Origin: Azophilus sp026709365
GTDB lineage: Bacteria; Pseudomonadota; Gammaproteobacteria; Pseudomonadales; Azotimanducaceae
Length of the DNA: 64,000 nt
Assembly: GCA_965200175.1 (NCBI GenBank)
Contig: OZ241345.1
Coordinates: forward strand, 372,001 to 436,000
Direction: 5' to 3'
The notes beneath the pieces were generated by a model. The model saw nothing but the letters and a program-made list of their open reading frames with translations, was not told where the DNA came from and searched no databases. The position numbers and the translations under genes were made by a program. This document shows, piece after piece, positions 26,325 through 35,028 of this stretch. Numbering within the stretch: position 1 is the stretch's first letter; every line of letters starts with the position of its first letter.

Positions 26325-26456
26325 GTGGCTCAGCATGACTTCGGCTGTTCTTGAGCGGGGCGAAAACGCCCGGGCCAGGCGAGAGGCGAGATTCCCGGAT
26401 AAGGGCGTCCCGCCCTCGACCGAATCACGACGGTGACGTGAGTCAAACTGAGCCAC
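26325..26456. mobile_element. MITE-like element A (132 bp)
   Basis: The ends are GTGGCTCAGCATGACTT and, inverted, GTGGCTCAGTTTGACTC (14 of 17 identical). The right 55 bases (from GGGCGTCCCGCCCTCGACCG) are nearly identical to the right end of element B at 34818-34991. The interior has no open frame of note. Short size, inverted termini and a second copy suggest a non-autonomous transposable element. No clear target duplication was seen. Confidence 0.6.
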
Positions 26457-26510
26457 CAAAACGCCAAAAAAGGACGGAGATGGCACTTTTAGGCGCACAA
26501 GAATGTGTGA

Positions 26511-26542
26511 TTTTCCATTTTTATGCGCGTAAAAATGGAAAA
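26511..26542. promoter_or_regulatory. Perfect AT-rich inverted repeat before the DUF4143 ATPase
   Basis: TTTTCCATTTTTA and TAAAAATGGAAAA are perfect inverted 13-mers around TGCGCG. The AT richness stands out in this genome. It ends 58 bases before the ATPase start and is positioned as an operator or promoter element. Hairpin formation in the mRNA leader is an alternative. Confidence 0.55.
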
Positions 26543-26600
26543 GGAGAGCTGGCAATGGCATCGTAAGCGGCATTGGCCCAAGACTGGAAGAACTTGTTCA

Positions 26601-27926
26601 ATGCTCGAACGCCTCGCCTACCAACGACTCCTGGCCTGGAAGCAGCAGGCTGCGCGCAAGCCTTTGCTGCTCGACGGCGCTCGGCAGGTCGGCAAGTCCT
26701 GGTTGATCGGGCGGCAATTCGGCCCGCGGGAGTTCCGCAAAGTGCATTGGCTTGACTTCCGGGCCAATCCCCAACTTTCGGCCTTGTTCGCCGAGAGCCT
26801 GGATCCCGCCACGATCATCGACAACATCGAGATCGAGTTGGGCCAGCGCATCGACATCAAGCGGGATTTGCTGTTCCTTGATGAGGTCGGCGAATGCCAG
26901 CAGGCCGTGGACGCACTGAAGTACTTTGCGGAACGGCTGCCGCACGCCTTCGTCTGCGCATCTGGGTCGAACATTGGCCTGCTTCGATCATTTCCCGTTG
27001 GCAAGGTGGATGAACTGGCCCTCCTTCCCCTGTGTTTCGAGGAGTTCCTGATGGCCGCTGGGCGGGAGCCACTCCTTGGAGCCCACCGCGCCCAACGGCA
27101 AAGCGGCACGGTGCATCAACAGCTCTGGCCGCGATTGCTCGATTACTATTTCGTAGGCGGCATGCCCGAAGCGGTGGCGGCTTGGTTTGAGCCGGGCCAA
27201 CGCCTTCTTGAGCGCACCGCCCAAGTGACGCGCATTCACCGCAATCTCATCAATGGCTACCGCCGGGACTTCGGCAAGTACGCCGGCATCCATGACGCCC
27301 AGCACATCGAGCGGGTGCTCGAGAGCGTGCCGATGCAACTCGCCGCTTGCCAAGAGGGGTCGGTGGCGCGCTATCGATTCAAGGGAGTCGTCCCCCAAAA
27401 GCAGCGCTACCGGGAATTGGCGGGGGCCATCGATTGGTTGGAAAAGGCGCGGCTGCTGTGGAAGTGCTTCCCCGTGCAGGGGCGGCCCGAGCCCCCCTTG
27501 CAGGCTCGGATCAAGGCCAACCGCTTCCGTCTCTACCTGTTCGACGTGGGCCTGCTCGGGCACATGCTCGGCATGACCTATGCGGACCAACGGGCGCAAA
27601 GCGCAGCCCACAAGGGCTACATCGCCGAGAACTTCGTCCGCACGGAACTTGGCGCCCACTGCCGCCAACCCTGCTACGGCTGGTTTGAGGCACGCGCCGA
27701 AATCGAGTTTCTCATTCGCGACCGCCAAGGCCAGATCATTCCCGTGGAGGTGAAAAGCGGCAGCCGCACCCGCGCCCGTAGCTTGAGCGCCTACATCGAC
27801 CGCTACGCCCCCACCCGGGCCATCAAGCTGACCGGGGCTCCGGGGAGCCGCTCCTCCGGCCCGGTCGAGACGTGGCCGCTTTACCATGCGCAGTTTCTAG
27901 CCTACCTATCAAGGAAGCCCTTTTGA
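26601..27926 (+). CDS. AAA ATPase with DUF4143 C-terminal domain
   Basis: 441 residues from ATG 26601 (GGAAG about 9 bases upstream). The N-terminal ATPase has Walker A LLDGARQVGKSWLI, Walker B LLFLDEVGECQ, and the sensor region FVCASGSNIGLL. The C-terminal DUF4143 domain has YFVGGMPEAVAAW, RNLINGYRRDFGKYA, LFDVGLLGHMLGM and a PD-(D/E)xK-like nuclease core EIEFLIRDRQGQIIPVEVKS. These ATPases are widespread in bacteria and archaea as orphan genes with no settled function; a link to mobile or toxic modules has been suggested. A palindrome precedes it. Confidence 0.85.
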   Translation: MLERLAYQRLLAWKQQAARKPLLLDGARQVGKSWLIGRQFGPREFRKVHWLDFRANPQLSALFAESLDPATIIDNIEIELGQRIDIKRDLLFLDEVGECQQAVDALKYFAERLPHAFVCASGSNIGLLRSFPVGKVDELALLPLCFEEFLMAAGREPLLGAHRAQRQSGTVHQQLWPRLLDYYFVGGMPEAVAAWFEPGQRLLERTAQVTRIHRNLINGYRRDFGKYAGIHDAQHIERVLESVPMQLAACQEGSVARYRFKGVVPQKQRYRELAGAIDWLEKARLLWKCFPVQGRPEPPLQARIKANRFRLYLFDVGLLGHMLGMTYADQRAQSAAHKGYIAENFVRTELGAHCRQPCYGWFEARAEIEFLIRDRQGQIIPVEVKSGSRTRARSLSAYIDRYAPTRAIKLTGAPGSRSSGPVETWPLYHAQFLAYLSRKPF

Positions 27927-28284
27927 CAAAGCGAAACTCGACCCGACCGGAAGATGAGGCCAGCAAGGCCGCTTCCCCAAAATCACCGCCGCACCGGCGA
28001 AGGGGGCCGCGCAACGAGCGCGGAGTTTCGCGCAGCGAAACTCCAATGCGCCCGCTCCGCGGGCGCGCCTGCTGTGCGGGTTCAGAAACACACCGGAATC
28101 GGACCTAGGCGACGAGCGCGGAGTTTCGCGTAGCGAAACTCCAACCGCCTCTCGCCTTCTAGGCGAGAGGCGCTGGTAGCCTGCTCAAACCAATGGACCT
28201 AAAATCGAACCAGGATCACGCCAGCATTCCCTCACGGAGTCAAGCTAGGCACCAACCTAAACCAGATGCAAAACTCTTGAAAAC
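27927..28284. repeat. Gap with two tandem copies of the palindromic repeat
   Basis: Copies lie at 28013-28067 (core GGAGTTTCGCGCAGCGAAAC at 28022-28041, then hairpin GCGCCCGCTCCGCGGGCGCG) and 28074-28174 (GTGCGGGTTCAGAAACA, core at 28120-28142, then hairpin CCTCTCGCCTTCTAGGCGAGAGG). Both are in the same orientation. No gene was seen. The efflux operon promoter should lie near 28200-28280 but no clear -35/-10 pair was seen. Confidence 0.65.
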
Positions 28285-29427
28285 ATGATCCGCGCATCGC
28301 ACAGGATGACCTCCATGCGACAGCGGGCTCCCGTCGTCGGGGTGGCGCTGTTACTGACGGCTTGCACGGACGTCGAAACGCCGCGCGATAACCTCGGCAA
28401 CCCGTCCGCGTCGAATCCAAAACCCGCCGCCGCGCTGTACACGCCGGTGCAGGTGCGCGTCGCCCCCGTGCGGAGCGCTCAGCTACGCTGGCAGGCGTCT
28501 GTGCCGGGGGTCGTCGAAGCCTTCCGCAAGGCGGTGGTGGCGGCCGAGGTGGACGCCCGCGTGGCCGTCCGCTCCGTGGAGCCGGGCGATCCGGTCCAAG
28601 CGGGACAGCCCTTGGTGCGGCTTGACGATGAGCGCGCCCGCATCGCCCGTGACCAAGCTGCGGCCGAAGTGCGCCGCAGCGAGGCCAGCGCGGCCCAAGC
28701 GGACAGCGAATTGGTTCGCGGCCGTGACCTGTTCGCCCGCCAATTCATCAGCGAGGACCGCTTGGACGCCCTGCGCTTCGCCGTGCGGCGCAGCCGGGCG
28801 CAGGCGGTAGCGGCCAAGGCGCAGCTGGAAGCGGCGCAACGGGCCTTGGCCGACACCACGGTTCGGGCGCCCTTCGCCGGCACCGCCGAGCAGCTTCACG
28901 TTCAGGCCGGCGACTACGTCAAGCGCGGCGACGCGATCGCTACGGTGGCGGACTTTTCCCGAGCTCGGGTTCGGGCCGGCGTCACCGCCGGCGAGGCCAG
29001 CCGTCTGGCGGGGGCGCAAACCGCCGAACTGACCCTGGACGCTCTCGGCGGGCGCCGGCTGAGCGGCAGAGTCCAAAGCGTCGCCCGCCTCAGCGACCCG
29101 GCCTCAGGCACCTACCCGGTGGAGATTTGGGTGGAGGATCCGGAAGGCGCCCTGCGCGAAGGCATGGTGGCCACGGTGCATGTACGCTACGCAGCGGTGG
29201 ACAGTCCGGCATCCGTTCCGGCTGAGGCGGTGTTCAGGCGCAGCGGGGCGATGCACGTGTTCGTGGTCGAGAGCCAGCGGGCGCAGTTGCGGCCGGTGCG
29301 CACCGGACGAACCGGCGACGGCCAAGTCGAGATCATCGACGGGCTGGCCGCCGGCGAGACGGTCGTGGTTGACGGCCAGTTCGCGCTGCGGGACGGTGCC
29401 CAAGTCACCGTCGTGAGCGGGAGCTGA
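28285..29427 (+). CDS. RND efflux periplasmic adaptor (MFP) lipoprotein
   Basis: 380 residues from ATG 28285, or 370 from ATG 28315. A lipoprotein signal with lipobox LLTAC is seen. The membrane-fusion architecture follows: lipoyl half VVAAEVDARVAVRSVEPGDP and its partner TTVRAPFAGTAEQLHVQAGD flank an alpha-helical hairpin rich in Ala/Arg (about 120-190), then a beta-barrel and a membrane-proximal domain with GEALREGM-like ALREGMVATVHV. It bridges the inner-membrane pump to an outer-membrane channel, which is not encoded here. The pump gene starts 5 bases downstream. Confidence 0.9.
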   Translation: MIRASHRMTSMRQRAPVVGVALLLTACTDVETPRDNLGNPSASNPKPAAALYTPVQVRVAPVRSAQLRWQASVPGVVEAFRKAVVAAEVDARVAVRSVEPGDPVQAGQPLVRLDDERARIARDQAAAEVRRSEASAAQADSELVRGRDLFARQFISEDRLDALRFAVRRSRAQAVAAKAQLEAAQRALADTTVRAPFAGTAEQLHVQAGDYVKRGDAIATVADFSRARVRAGVTAGEASRLAGAQTAELTLDALGGRRLSGRVQSVARLSDPASGTYPVEIWVEDPEGALREGMVATVHVRYAAVDSPASVPAEAVFRRSGAMHVFVVESQRAQLRPVRTGRTGDGQVEIIDGLAAGETVVVDGQFALRDGAQVTVVSGS

Positions 29428-29432
29428 CCGCA

Positions 29433-32400
29433 TTGGAGGCCCTGCTCCGCTTCTTCATCGAACGGCACCTGCTGGTCAACGTCATTGCCGCCAGCTTGGT
29501 CGTGATGGGCTATCTCTCGGCAACCAGCATACCCCGGGAGTTCATCCCCACGGTGCAGACGCCGATTTTCTGGCTCACCGCCATGCTGCCCGGCGCCGCC
29601 GCCCAGGACGTGGAGGCGAAGGTGACGATTCCGATTGAGGAGGCCCTTGAGGAGGTGGAGGGCATTGATGAGTTCACCTCCGTCATCGCCGACAACACCT
29701 CATTCACCACCATTGAACTCCACGACGACTACAACGAGGCGCAGACCGAGGCCGCCGAGACCGACCTGCGCGCGGCCTTGGAGGCGATTACCGACTTCCC
29801 CGATGAGATGGAGGACGAGCCGGTCCTCAAGCAGTTCAACCCCGCCCGCTTGACGGTGGTGGAGATCGCTCTGGAAGGCCCGGAACGGGCCCTCGCGCAA
29901 ACCGCCAGGACGGTCGAGGAGCGCCTGGAGCGCCTGCCGCTCATCGCCAGCGTCCACCCGGTGGGGCTGCCGGACCCGGAAGTGCGGGTGCTGGTCGATC
30001 CGGTGCGCGCCAGGGAGCACGGCATCACCCTCACCGACGTGATCGCCGCCGTCCGCGACCGCAACGTCTCCAGCACCGGCGGCATGCTGGAAAGCCCGGA
30101 CGAGCGGCGGCAGGTGGTCATGTGGAGCCGCTTCGATGAGCCGGAGGAGGTGGGCGAGGCGATCCTGCGTTTCGATGCCGAAGGCGGCGCCCTGCGCATC
30201 GCCGACGTCGCCCGCATCGAGTCGGGCCGCGAGGACACTGGCATGATCGCCCACACCAATGGCCGGCGGGGCGTCACCCTGCTGGTCCAAAAGCGCGAGA
30301 CGGCCGACCTCGTGGATGCGGTTGAGCAGGTGCGGGCCGAACTGGCATCGATGGACATTGCGGATGAGGTCCGGCTGTCGCTGACCAACGATGAGTCCGT
30401 GATCGTTGACAACCGCCTGGAGCTGATGGCCACCAACGGCCTGATCGGGCTGGTGCTGGTGACGGCGGTGCTGTTCACCTTCGTGCGGCCCGGCCCGGCG
30501 GTCTGGATCATCGTCGGCATCCCCATCGTGTTTCTCGCCGCCCTGATCCTGTTTCCGGCGTTCGGCATGACCATGAACATCATGGCCTTGACCGGCTTGG
30601 TGATCGTGCTGGGCATGGTGGTGGACGACGCCGTGGTGGTCTCCGAGCGCATCGTCGTCAAGCAGGCCCAAGGCTTGGAGTCCGGCGCCGCGGCCTTGGC
30701 CGGCGCCAAGGAGATGCTGGCGCCGGTCACCGCCGCGGCGCTGACCACCGTGCTCGCCTTTGCGCCCTTGACGGCCATCGGCGGGCTGCCGGGCAAGATC
30801 GTGTGGCAGATTCCCGTGGTGGTGATCATCGTGCTGGTGTTCTCCCTCATCGAGTCGTTCCTGATCCTGCCCGCCCATATGTCAACGCTCAAGTCCGGCG
30901 CCGGGCTGCAAAGCCGCCGCTTCGTGCGCACCCTCGAAGCCCGCTACCGGACGGCGCTGGCTTGGGTGCTTGAGCACCGGGCGGTGACGCTGATTGCGGC
31001 CTTTGCCGCGTTCGCGGCCATTATGGGGCTCATCCGTCCGCTGGTGCCTTTCACGCTCTTTCCCCAGGACGACGCCGACCGGCTGTTCATCAAGGTCACC
31101 ACGCCGCACGGCACGGCCTTGGAACGCACGGAGGCGATCACCGCCGACCTGGAGCGGCAACTGATGAGCATCGCCGCCAGCGACTTGGAAGCCGTGACCG
31201 CCCGCATCGGCCACCAGAACACCAATTCGCTGGACAAGGCCTTTGGCGATGCGGACAACGAAGCGCTGATCATCACGCAGTTCAAACGCTTCGGACGCAG
31301 CCGCACCAACGCGGAGTGGATTGAGCTGATCCCGGCCCGGATGCGGGCGCCGGACGGCGTGGACCTGGTCTATCAGTCCGAGTACTTCGGGCCGCCCACG
31401 GACCAGCCGGTGACGGTGCATGTGCTGTCCAACGACGACGCCATCCGCCGCGGCGTCGCCTTCGAGATCGAAAGCCATCTGCGCGGCACGCCGGGGGTCA
31501 TTGAGGTGGAGGTGGACGAGCGGCCCGGCACGCCCCAACTGCAGCTGAACCTCAACTACGAAAAGCTGGCCAGGCTGGGCTTGAGCGCCCAGGACGTGGG
31601 CACCACGCTGGCCGCCGCCTTCTACGGCATTGAGGCCAGCGAGCACCGCGACCTCGACGACACCACCGAAATCCGGGTGCAGTTTGACCCCGGCGCGCGG
31701 CTCGACCTCGAAGCGCTGCTGGAAACGCCGGTGCGGGCCGCTTCGGGCCAGCTGACGCGCCTGCGCGACGTGGTGGAGCCGATGCAGCTGCCGGCGGTGA
31801 CGCGCATCCACCACCGGGACGGCTTCCGCTCCGCCACCATCCGCGCCAGTTTTTCCCAGGACAGCGGGCTGACGGCGCTGAGCTTCGCCCAGAACCTGGA
31901 GGAGACGCTGTTTCCGCGCTTCGCGAACCTGCCCGACCTCTACGTCTTCAACGGCGGCGAGGCGGAGGCCACCCAGGAGACCACCGCCGGCATCGCCGTG
32001 GCGGCGGCATTGGCGGTGGTGGGCATCGGCATCGTCATCTGGCTGATGCTGGGGTCGCTGCTGGAGGCCCTGTTCGTGATGCTGGTGATCCCCTTCGCCG
32101 TCGCCGGGGTCTTCCTCACTTTCTTCGTCCACGGCAAGCCGATGAGCCTGTTCGCCATGATGGGCGCGGTGGGGCTGGCCGGCGTGGTGGTCAACGCCTC
32201 GATAGTGATGGTGGATTCCATCCATCGCCGCATCAAGGCGGGCAACGGCGATGGCGAGCGCAGCAGCCTAGTCATTGAAGCGGTCGCCGAGCGGCTGCGC
32301 CCGATCATGGTGACCACCCTGACCACTTTGGGCGGCGTGCTGCCCACCGCCTACGGCATCGGCGGCTACGACCCCATGATCAGCGTCATCTCGCTGGCGA

Positions 32401-32495
32401 TCGGCTGGGGCCTGGCGATCTCCACCTTGGTGACGCTGTTCGTGGTGCCGGTGCTGTACACATTGGCCGGCGACCTGCGCCGCATCTTCACTTGA
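29433..32495 (+). CDS. RND-family efflux transporter permease
   Basis: 1020 residues, TTG start. Inner-membrane trimeric pump of the AcrB/HAE family driven by proton flow. It begins LLRFFIERHLLVNVIAASLV and has two 12-segment halves with large periplasmic loops at about 40-320 and 560-850. The proton-relay aspartates are in GMVVDDAVVVSERIV within TM4. The second half has the mirror sequence GLAGVVVNASIVMVDSI. Substrate unknown. Its adaptor precedes it; no TolC-like gene follows. Confidence 0.9.
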   Translation: MEALLRFFIERHLLVNVIAASLVVMGYLSATSIPREFIPTVQTPIFWLTAMLPGAAAQDVEAKVTIPIEEALEEVEGIDEFTSVIADNTSFTTIELHDDYNEAQTEAAETDLRAALEAITDFPDEMEDEPVLKQFNPARLTVVEIALEGPERALAQTARTVEERLERLPLIASVHPVGLPDPEVRVLVDPVRAREHGITLTDVIAAVRDRNVSSTGGMLESPDERRQVVMWSRFDEPEEVGEAILRFDAEGGALRIADVARIESGREDTGMIAHTNGRRGVTLLVQKRETADLVDAVEQVRAELASMDIADEVRLSLTNDESVIVDNRLELMATNGLIGLVLVTAVLFTFVRPGPAVWIIVGIPIVFLAALILFPAFGMTMNIMALTGLVIVLGMVVDDAVVVSERIVVKQAQGLESGAAALAGAKEMLAPVTAAALTTVLAFAPLTAIGGLPGKIVWQIPVVVIIVLVFSLIESFLILPAHMSTLKSGAGLQSRRFVRTLEARYRTALAWVLEHRAVTLIAAFAAFAAIMGLIRPLVPFTLFPQDDADRLFIKVTTPHGTALERTEAITADLERQLMSIAASDLEAVTARIGHQNTNSLDKAFGDADNEALIITQFKRFGRSRTNAEWIELIPARMRAPDGVDLVYQSEYFGPPTDQPVTVHVLSNDDAIRRGVAFEIESHLRGTPGVIEVEVDERPGTPQLQLNLNYEKLARLGLSAQDVGTTLAAAFYGIEASEHRDLDDTTEIRVQFDPGARLDLEALLETPVRAASGQLTRLRDVVEPMQLPAVTRIHHRDGFRSATIRASFSQDSGLTALSFAQNLEETLFPRFANLPDLYVFNGGEAEATQETTAGIAVAAALAVVGIGIVIWLMLGSLLEALFVMLVIPFAVAGVFLTFFVHGKPMSLFAMMGAVGLAGVVVNASIVMVDSIHRRIKAGNGDGERSSLVIEAVAERLRPIMVTTLTTLGGVLPTAYGIGGYDPMISVISLAIGWGLAISTLVTLFVVPVLYTLAGDLRRIFT

Positions 32496-32616
32496 AGGCG
32501 CATCGCTTCCAAACGGCAGGGATCAGCGACCGGCAATGCTCACTCGTGCCTCCCATTTGCGCGGGCAACGTGCTTAGATGCGCCTTCTTCAGCCACGCCC
32601 CAAGGGAGGGTAGAAC

Positions 32617-33027
32617 ATGATCAGCAGTGGACCGGTCGAAGACCGACTCGCCATCCGCGAACTCGTGGAGTCCTACAACGATGCCGTCATGCGCTTCGAC
32701 GGCGATGCTTGGCAAGCCAACTGGCGCGACGACGCCACCTGGTCCCTGCCCGGCGCCGGCGACATCACCGGCAAGGCCAATTTCCTCCCCATTTGGCAGG
32801 GGGCGATGGCGGGCTTCTCCTTTGTCGGCTTCTTCGCCTCGGCGGGGCCGATCGTCGTTGACGGCGACACCGCCCACGGCACTTGGTACCAGCAGGAGGA
32901 GCTGCACGACAAGGAAGGCGGCAAGCGCTTGATCGTGGGCCGCTATGAGGACGACTACGTCAAGGTGGAGGGCCGTTGGTACTTCCAGAAGCGCGTGTAC
33001 GACATCCTGAAATCGGAGGAAAGCTAG
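32617..33027 (+). CDS. SnoaL-like/NTF2-fold protein
   Basis: 136 residues. The sequence fits the NTF2-like cone fold: EDRLAIRELVESYNDAVMRF, WQANWRDDATWSLPG and the last strand GRWYFQKRVYDIL. This family includes SnoaL-like isomerases and the beta subunits of ring hydroxylases. The pattern W-x-D-D-A-x-W is common to SnoaL4-type proteins. No catalytic assignment can be made. It is followed by two hairpins and the convergent GST gene. Confidence 0.75.
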   Translation: MISSGPVEDRLAIRELVESYNDAVMRFDGDAWQANWRDDATWSLPGAGDITGKANFLPIWQGAMAGFSFVGFFASAGPIVVDGDTAHGTWYQQEELHDKEGGKRLIVGRYEDDYVKVEGRWYFQKRVYDILKSEES

Positions 33028-33068
33028 CGGACCTTCGGTCCGTTCGAGTTCCGCGCTTGCGGAACTCG
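33028..33068. terminator. Double hairpin between convergent genes
   Basis: CGGACC-TTC-GGTCCG at 33028-33042 overlaps the SnoaL-like stop region, and CGAGTTCCGC-GCTT-GCGGAACTCG at 33045-33068 forms a perfect 10-bp stem. Both lie between the 3' ends of the SnoaL-like gene (+) and the GST gene (-). There is no T tract, so termination is inferred from position and stem strength only. Confidence 0.45.
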
Positions 33069-33087
33069 TGACGGTGCAGCCCCCGGC

Positions 33088-33720
33088 CTACCAGCGCAGC
33101 ACGCCTTGCGCGGCGGGGCGGGCGCGGTAGCGCTCATCCCAATCGCGCAGCCGTTGCCGTTCGCCGAACAGGTCGGCCTCCACGAAGCGCATGAACTGCA
33201 GCGACGCCTGCAGGGTGCAGTCGGCGATGGAGGCGCGCTCACCAAGCAGCAGGGGACGGCCATCCGAGAGCAGGCTCTCCAAGTAGTCCAACGGCAATTG
33301 CAGGCTCTGCTCCATGCGCGCGGCCAGCTCCGGATTGGGCGGGCGCCCCAAGGGGGAGTTCTTGGCATGGCCGTACTGCCCCATGGCACTGGCCACCTTG
33401 AGGTCGATGATGCGCTCCACGTCCCGGGCCCTGCCGCGCTCCTCGGGGCCGGCGCCCAATAGGCCGTGCTCCGGGAAACGGTCCTCCAAGTACTCGATGA
33501 TGGCCAATGACTCCACGAGGTGGCTGCCATCATCCAATTCGAGCGTCGGCACGGTGCCGAAGGGGTTCCTGGCCAAGTGGGCAGGCTCCTTGTGCCGTCC
33601 CTTGACCGTGTTCACGACAATCTGCTCAATGCCCATGTCCAAGCCGAGTTCGGCGCGCTCGGCAATGTAGAGCATGACTTTGGTCGGGTTGGGCGCCAGC
33701 GGCACCATGTAGAGTTTCAT
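33088..33720 (-). CDS. Glutathione S-transferase
   Basis: 210 residues. The thioredoxin-like N-terminal domain (MKLYMVPLAPNPTKVMLYIA, then NPFGTVPTLELDDG and the glutathione-site LVESLAIIEYLEDRFP) is followed by an all-helical domain with LLLGERASIADCTL, the conserved N-capping region. It probably conjugates glutathione to electrophiles in the cytoplasm. It overlaps the upstream LLM oxidoreductase gene by 4 bases, suggesting joint work on the same compounds. Confidence 0.9.
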   Translation of the reverse strand: MKLYMVPLAPNPTKVMLYIAERAELGLDMGIEQIVVNTVKGRHKEPAHLARNPFGTVPTLELDDGSHLVESLAIIEYLEDRFPEHGLLGAGPEERGRARDVERIIDLKVASAMGQYGHAKNSPLGRPPNPELAARMEQSLQLPLDYLESLLSDGRPLLLGERASIADCTLQASLQFMRFVEADLFGERQRLRDWDERYRARPAAQGVLRW

Positions 33721-34754
33721 GCGATGTCCTCCATCAGGTCGGCAATTTGCTCCAGCAGCTCAAAGCGGGCGCTGCCGAGCGGCGCACCGTCCAGGCCGAG
33801 CTTCAAGGTGGTCACGCCCACCTCGCGGTAGCGGCGCAGGCGTTCGCGCACCATCTCGGCGGTGCCAAGCGCCTGGAACGCCGTCACCATGGCGTCCGGC
33901 ACCCGCTCGGCCGCCTCCGCGCGCCGACCGGCCAGCCACAGGGACTGAACGGCCCGGGCATCCTCATCATAGCCTGCCCGCCGGTAGGCGTCGTTGTAGA
34001 AGTTGGTGGTGGCCGACCCCATGCCGCCCAAGTTGAAGGCGACCCCCCGCTTGCGGCGCTGAATCATGGCCTCGACGTCGTCGCCGATCTCCACCCGCGC
34101 CGACACGCACAGATCAAGTTCGGACATCGCCCTGCCGGCCTGGTTGGCGCCTTCGCGGATGAAATCGAGATGGGCCTCGGGATGATCCGGCGAGAACGAG
34201 GTGCCGAGCCAGCCGTTCGCCGCCGCTCCCGTGTAGCGGAGCGCATTCGGACCCAAGGTGGCCAAGTAGATCGGCACCTCGGCCGGCTCGTGGGCGATGC
34301 GCAGCGCCTTGCCTTCGCCATCCGGCAAGGGCAGTTGAAAGACCTTGCCTTGGTAGCTCACCTTCTCGCCGGCGAAGATCAGGCGGCAAATCTCCACGGT
34401 CTCCCTGAGCCGCGTCAGGGGCGTGCGGTAGGCCACTCCGTGCAGCCCTTCCACCACCTGCGGCCCGCTTGCGCCCAAGCCGAGCGCGAACCGTCCGCCG
34501 GTCAGGTCATGCAAGGTCAGCGCGGTCATGGCGGTCATGGCCGGCGTGCGGGCAGTGACCTGCATGATGCCGGTGGCCAGCCGGATGCGCTGGGTCTTGT
34601 CCGCCAAGTAGGCCAACGGCGTGGCCGCATCGCTCCACCAGGCCTCCGCCGAAAACGCCAGCGCGACGCCCAGCCGGTCCGCATGGCGCACCCAATCCGT
34701 CAGCAGCGCCAAGTTGTCGGGCCGGGCGGCGCCGATCTCGATGGCGAGCCGCAT
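33717..34754 (-). CDS. LLM-class flavin-dependent oxidoreductase
   Basis: 345 residues. TIM-barrel enzyme of the luciferase-like monooxygenase superfamily, using FMN or F420. Diagnostic segments: TDWVRHADRLGVALAFSAEA, RIRLATGIMQVTARTPAMTA, LTGGRFALGLGASGPQVVEG and a late RYREVGVTTLKL. Family members with this form are often annotated as F420-dependent, but the cofactor cannot be decided here; F420 synthesis genes are not in the window. Overlaps the GST start. Confidence 0.85.
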   Translation of the reverse strand: MRLAIEIGAARPDNLALLTDWVRHADRLGVALAFSAEAWWSDAATPLAYLADKTQRIRLATGIMQVTARTPAMTAMTALTLHDLTGGRFALGLGASGPQVVEGLHGVAYRTPLTRLRETVEICRLIFAGEKVSYQGKVFQLPLPDGEGKALRIAHEPAEVPIYLATLGPNALRYTGAAANGWLGTSFSPDHPEAHLDFIREGANQAGRAMSELDLCVSARVEIGDDVEAMIQRRKRGVAFNLGGMGSATTNFYNDAYRRAGYDEDARAVQSLWLAGRRAEAAERVPDAMVTAFQALGTAEMVRERLRRYREVGVTTLKLGLDGAPLGSARFELLEQIADLMEDIA

Positions 34755-34817
34755 CAGGCCTTACCCCCCGCGCCGATCGGCAAGACGGCCTTCCCGCTCC
34801 AGCCGGAGCATCGGATA

Positions 34818-34991
34818 GTGGGTCAGTCTGACTTTGGCTGGGCTTGAGCGGCTGGCGCTCTGACGAGCGTCACTGCGAGGGCAGGATGCCCTCGCCCCGA
34901 GGCGAAGCGCCCACCTCAGGTGAGATCCCCGGAGCGAGGGCGTCCCGCCCTCGACCGAATCACGACGACGACCTGAGTCAAACTGAGCCAC
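34818..34991. mobile_element. MITE-like element B (174 bp)
   Basis: Begins GTGGGTCAGTCTGACTTTGG and ends with the inverse of GTGGCTCAGTTTGACTC. It shares its right end with element A (GGGCGTCCCGCCCTCGACCG, ATCACGACG, GAGTCAAACTGAGCCAC) but has a longer interior with extra GAGGGCAGGATGCCCTC-type palindrome. It has no open frame. It lies between the LLM gene start and a coiled-coil gene. Confidence 0.6.
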
Positions 34992-35028
34992 TGCTGAGCG
35001 TCGGCGCCGGTTGACGGGACACTGGCCG

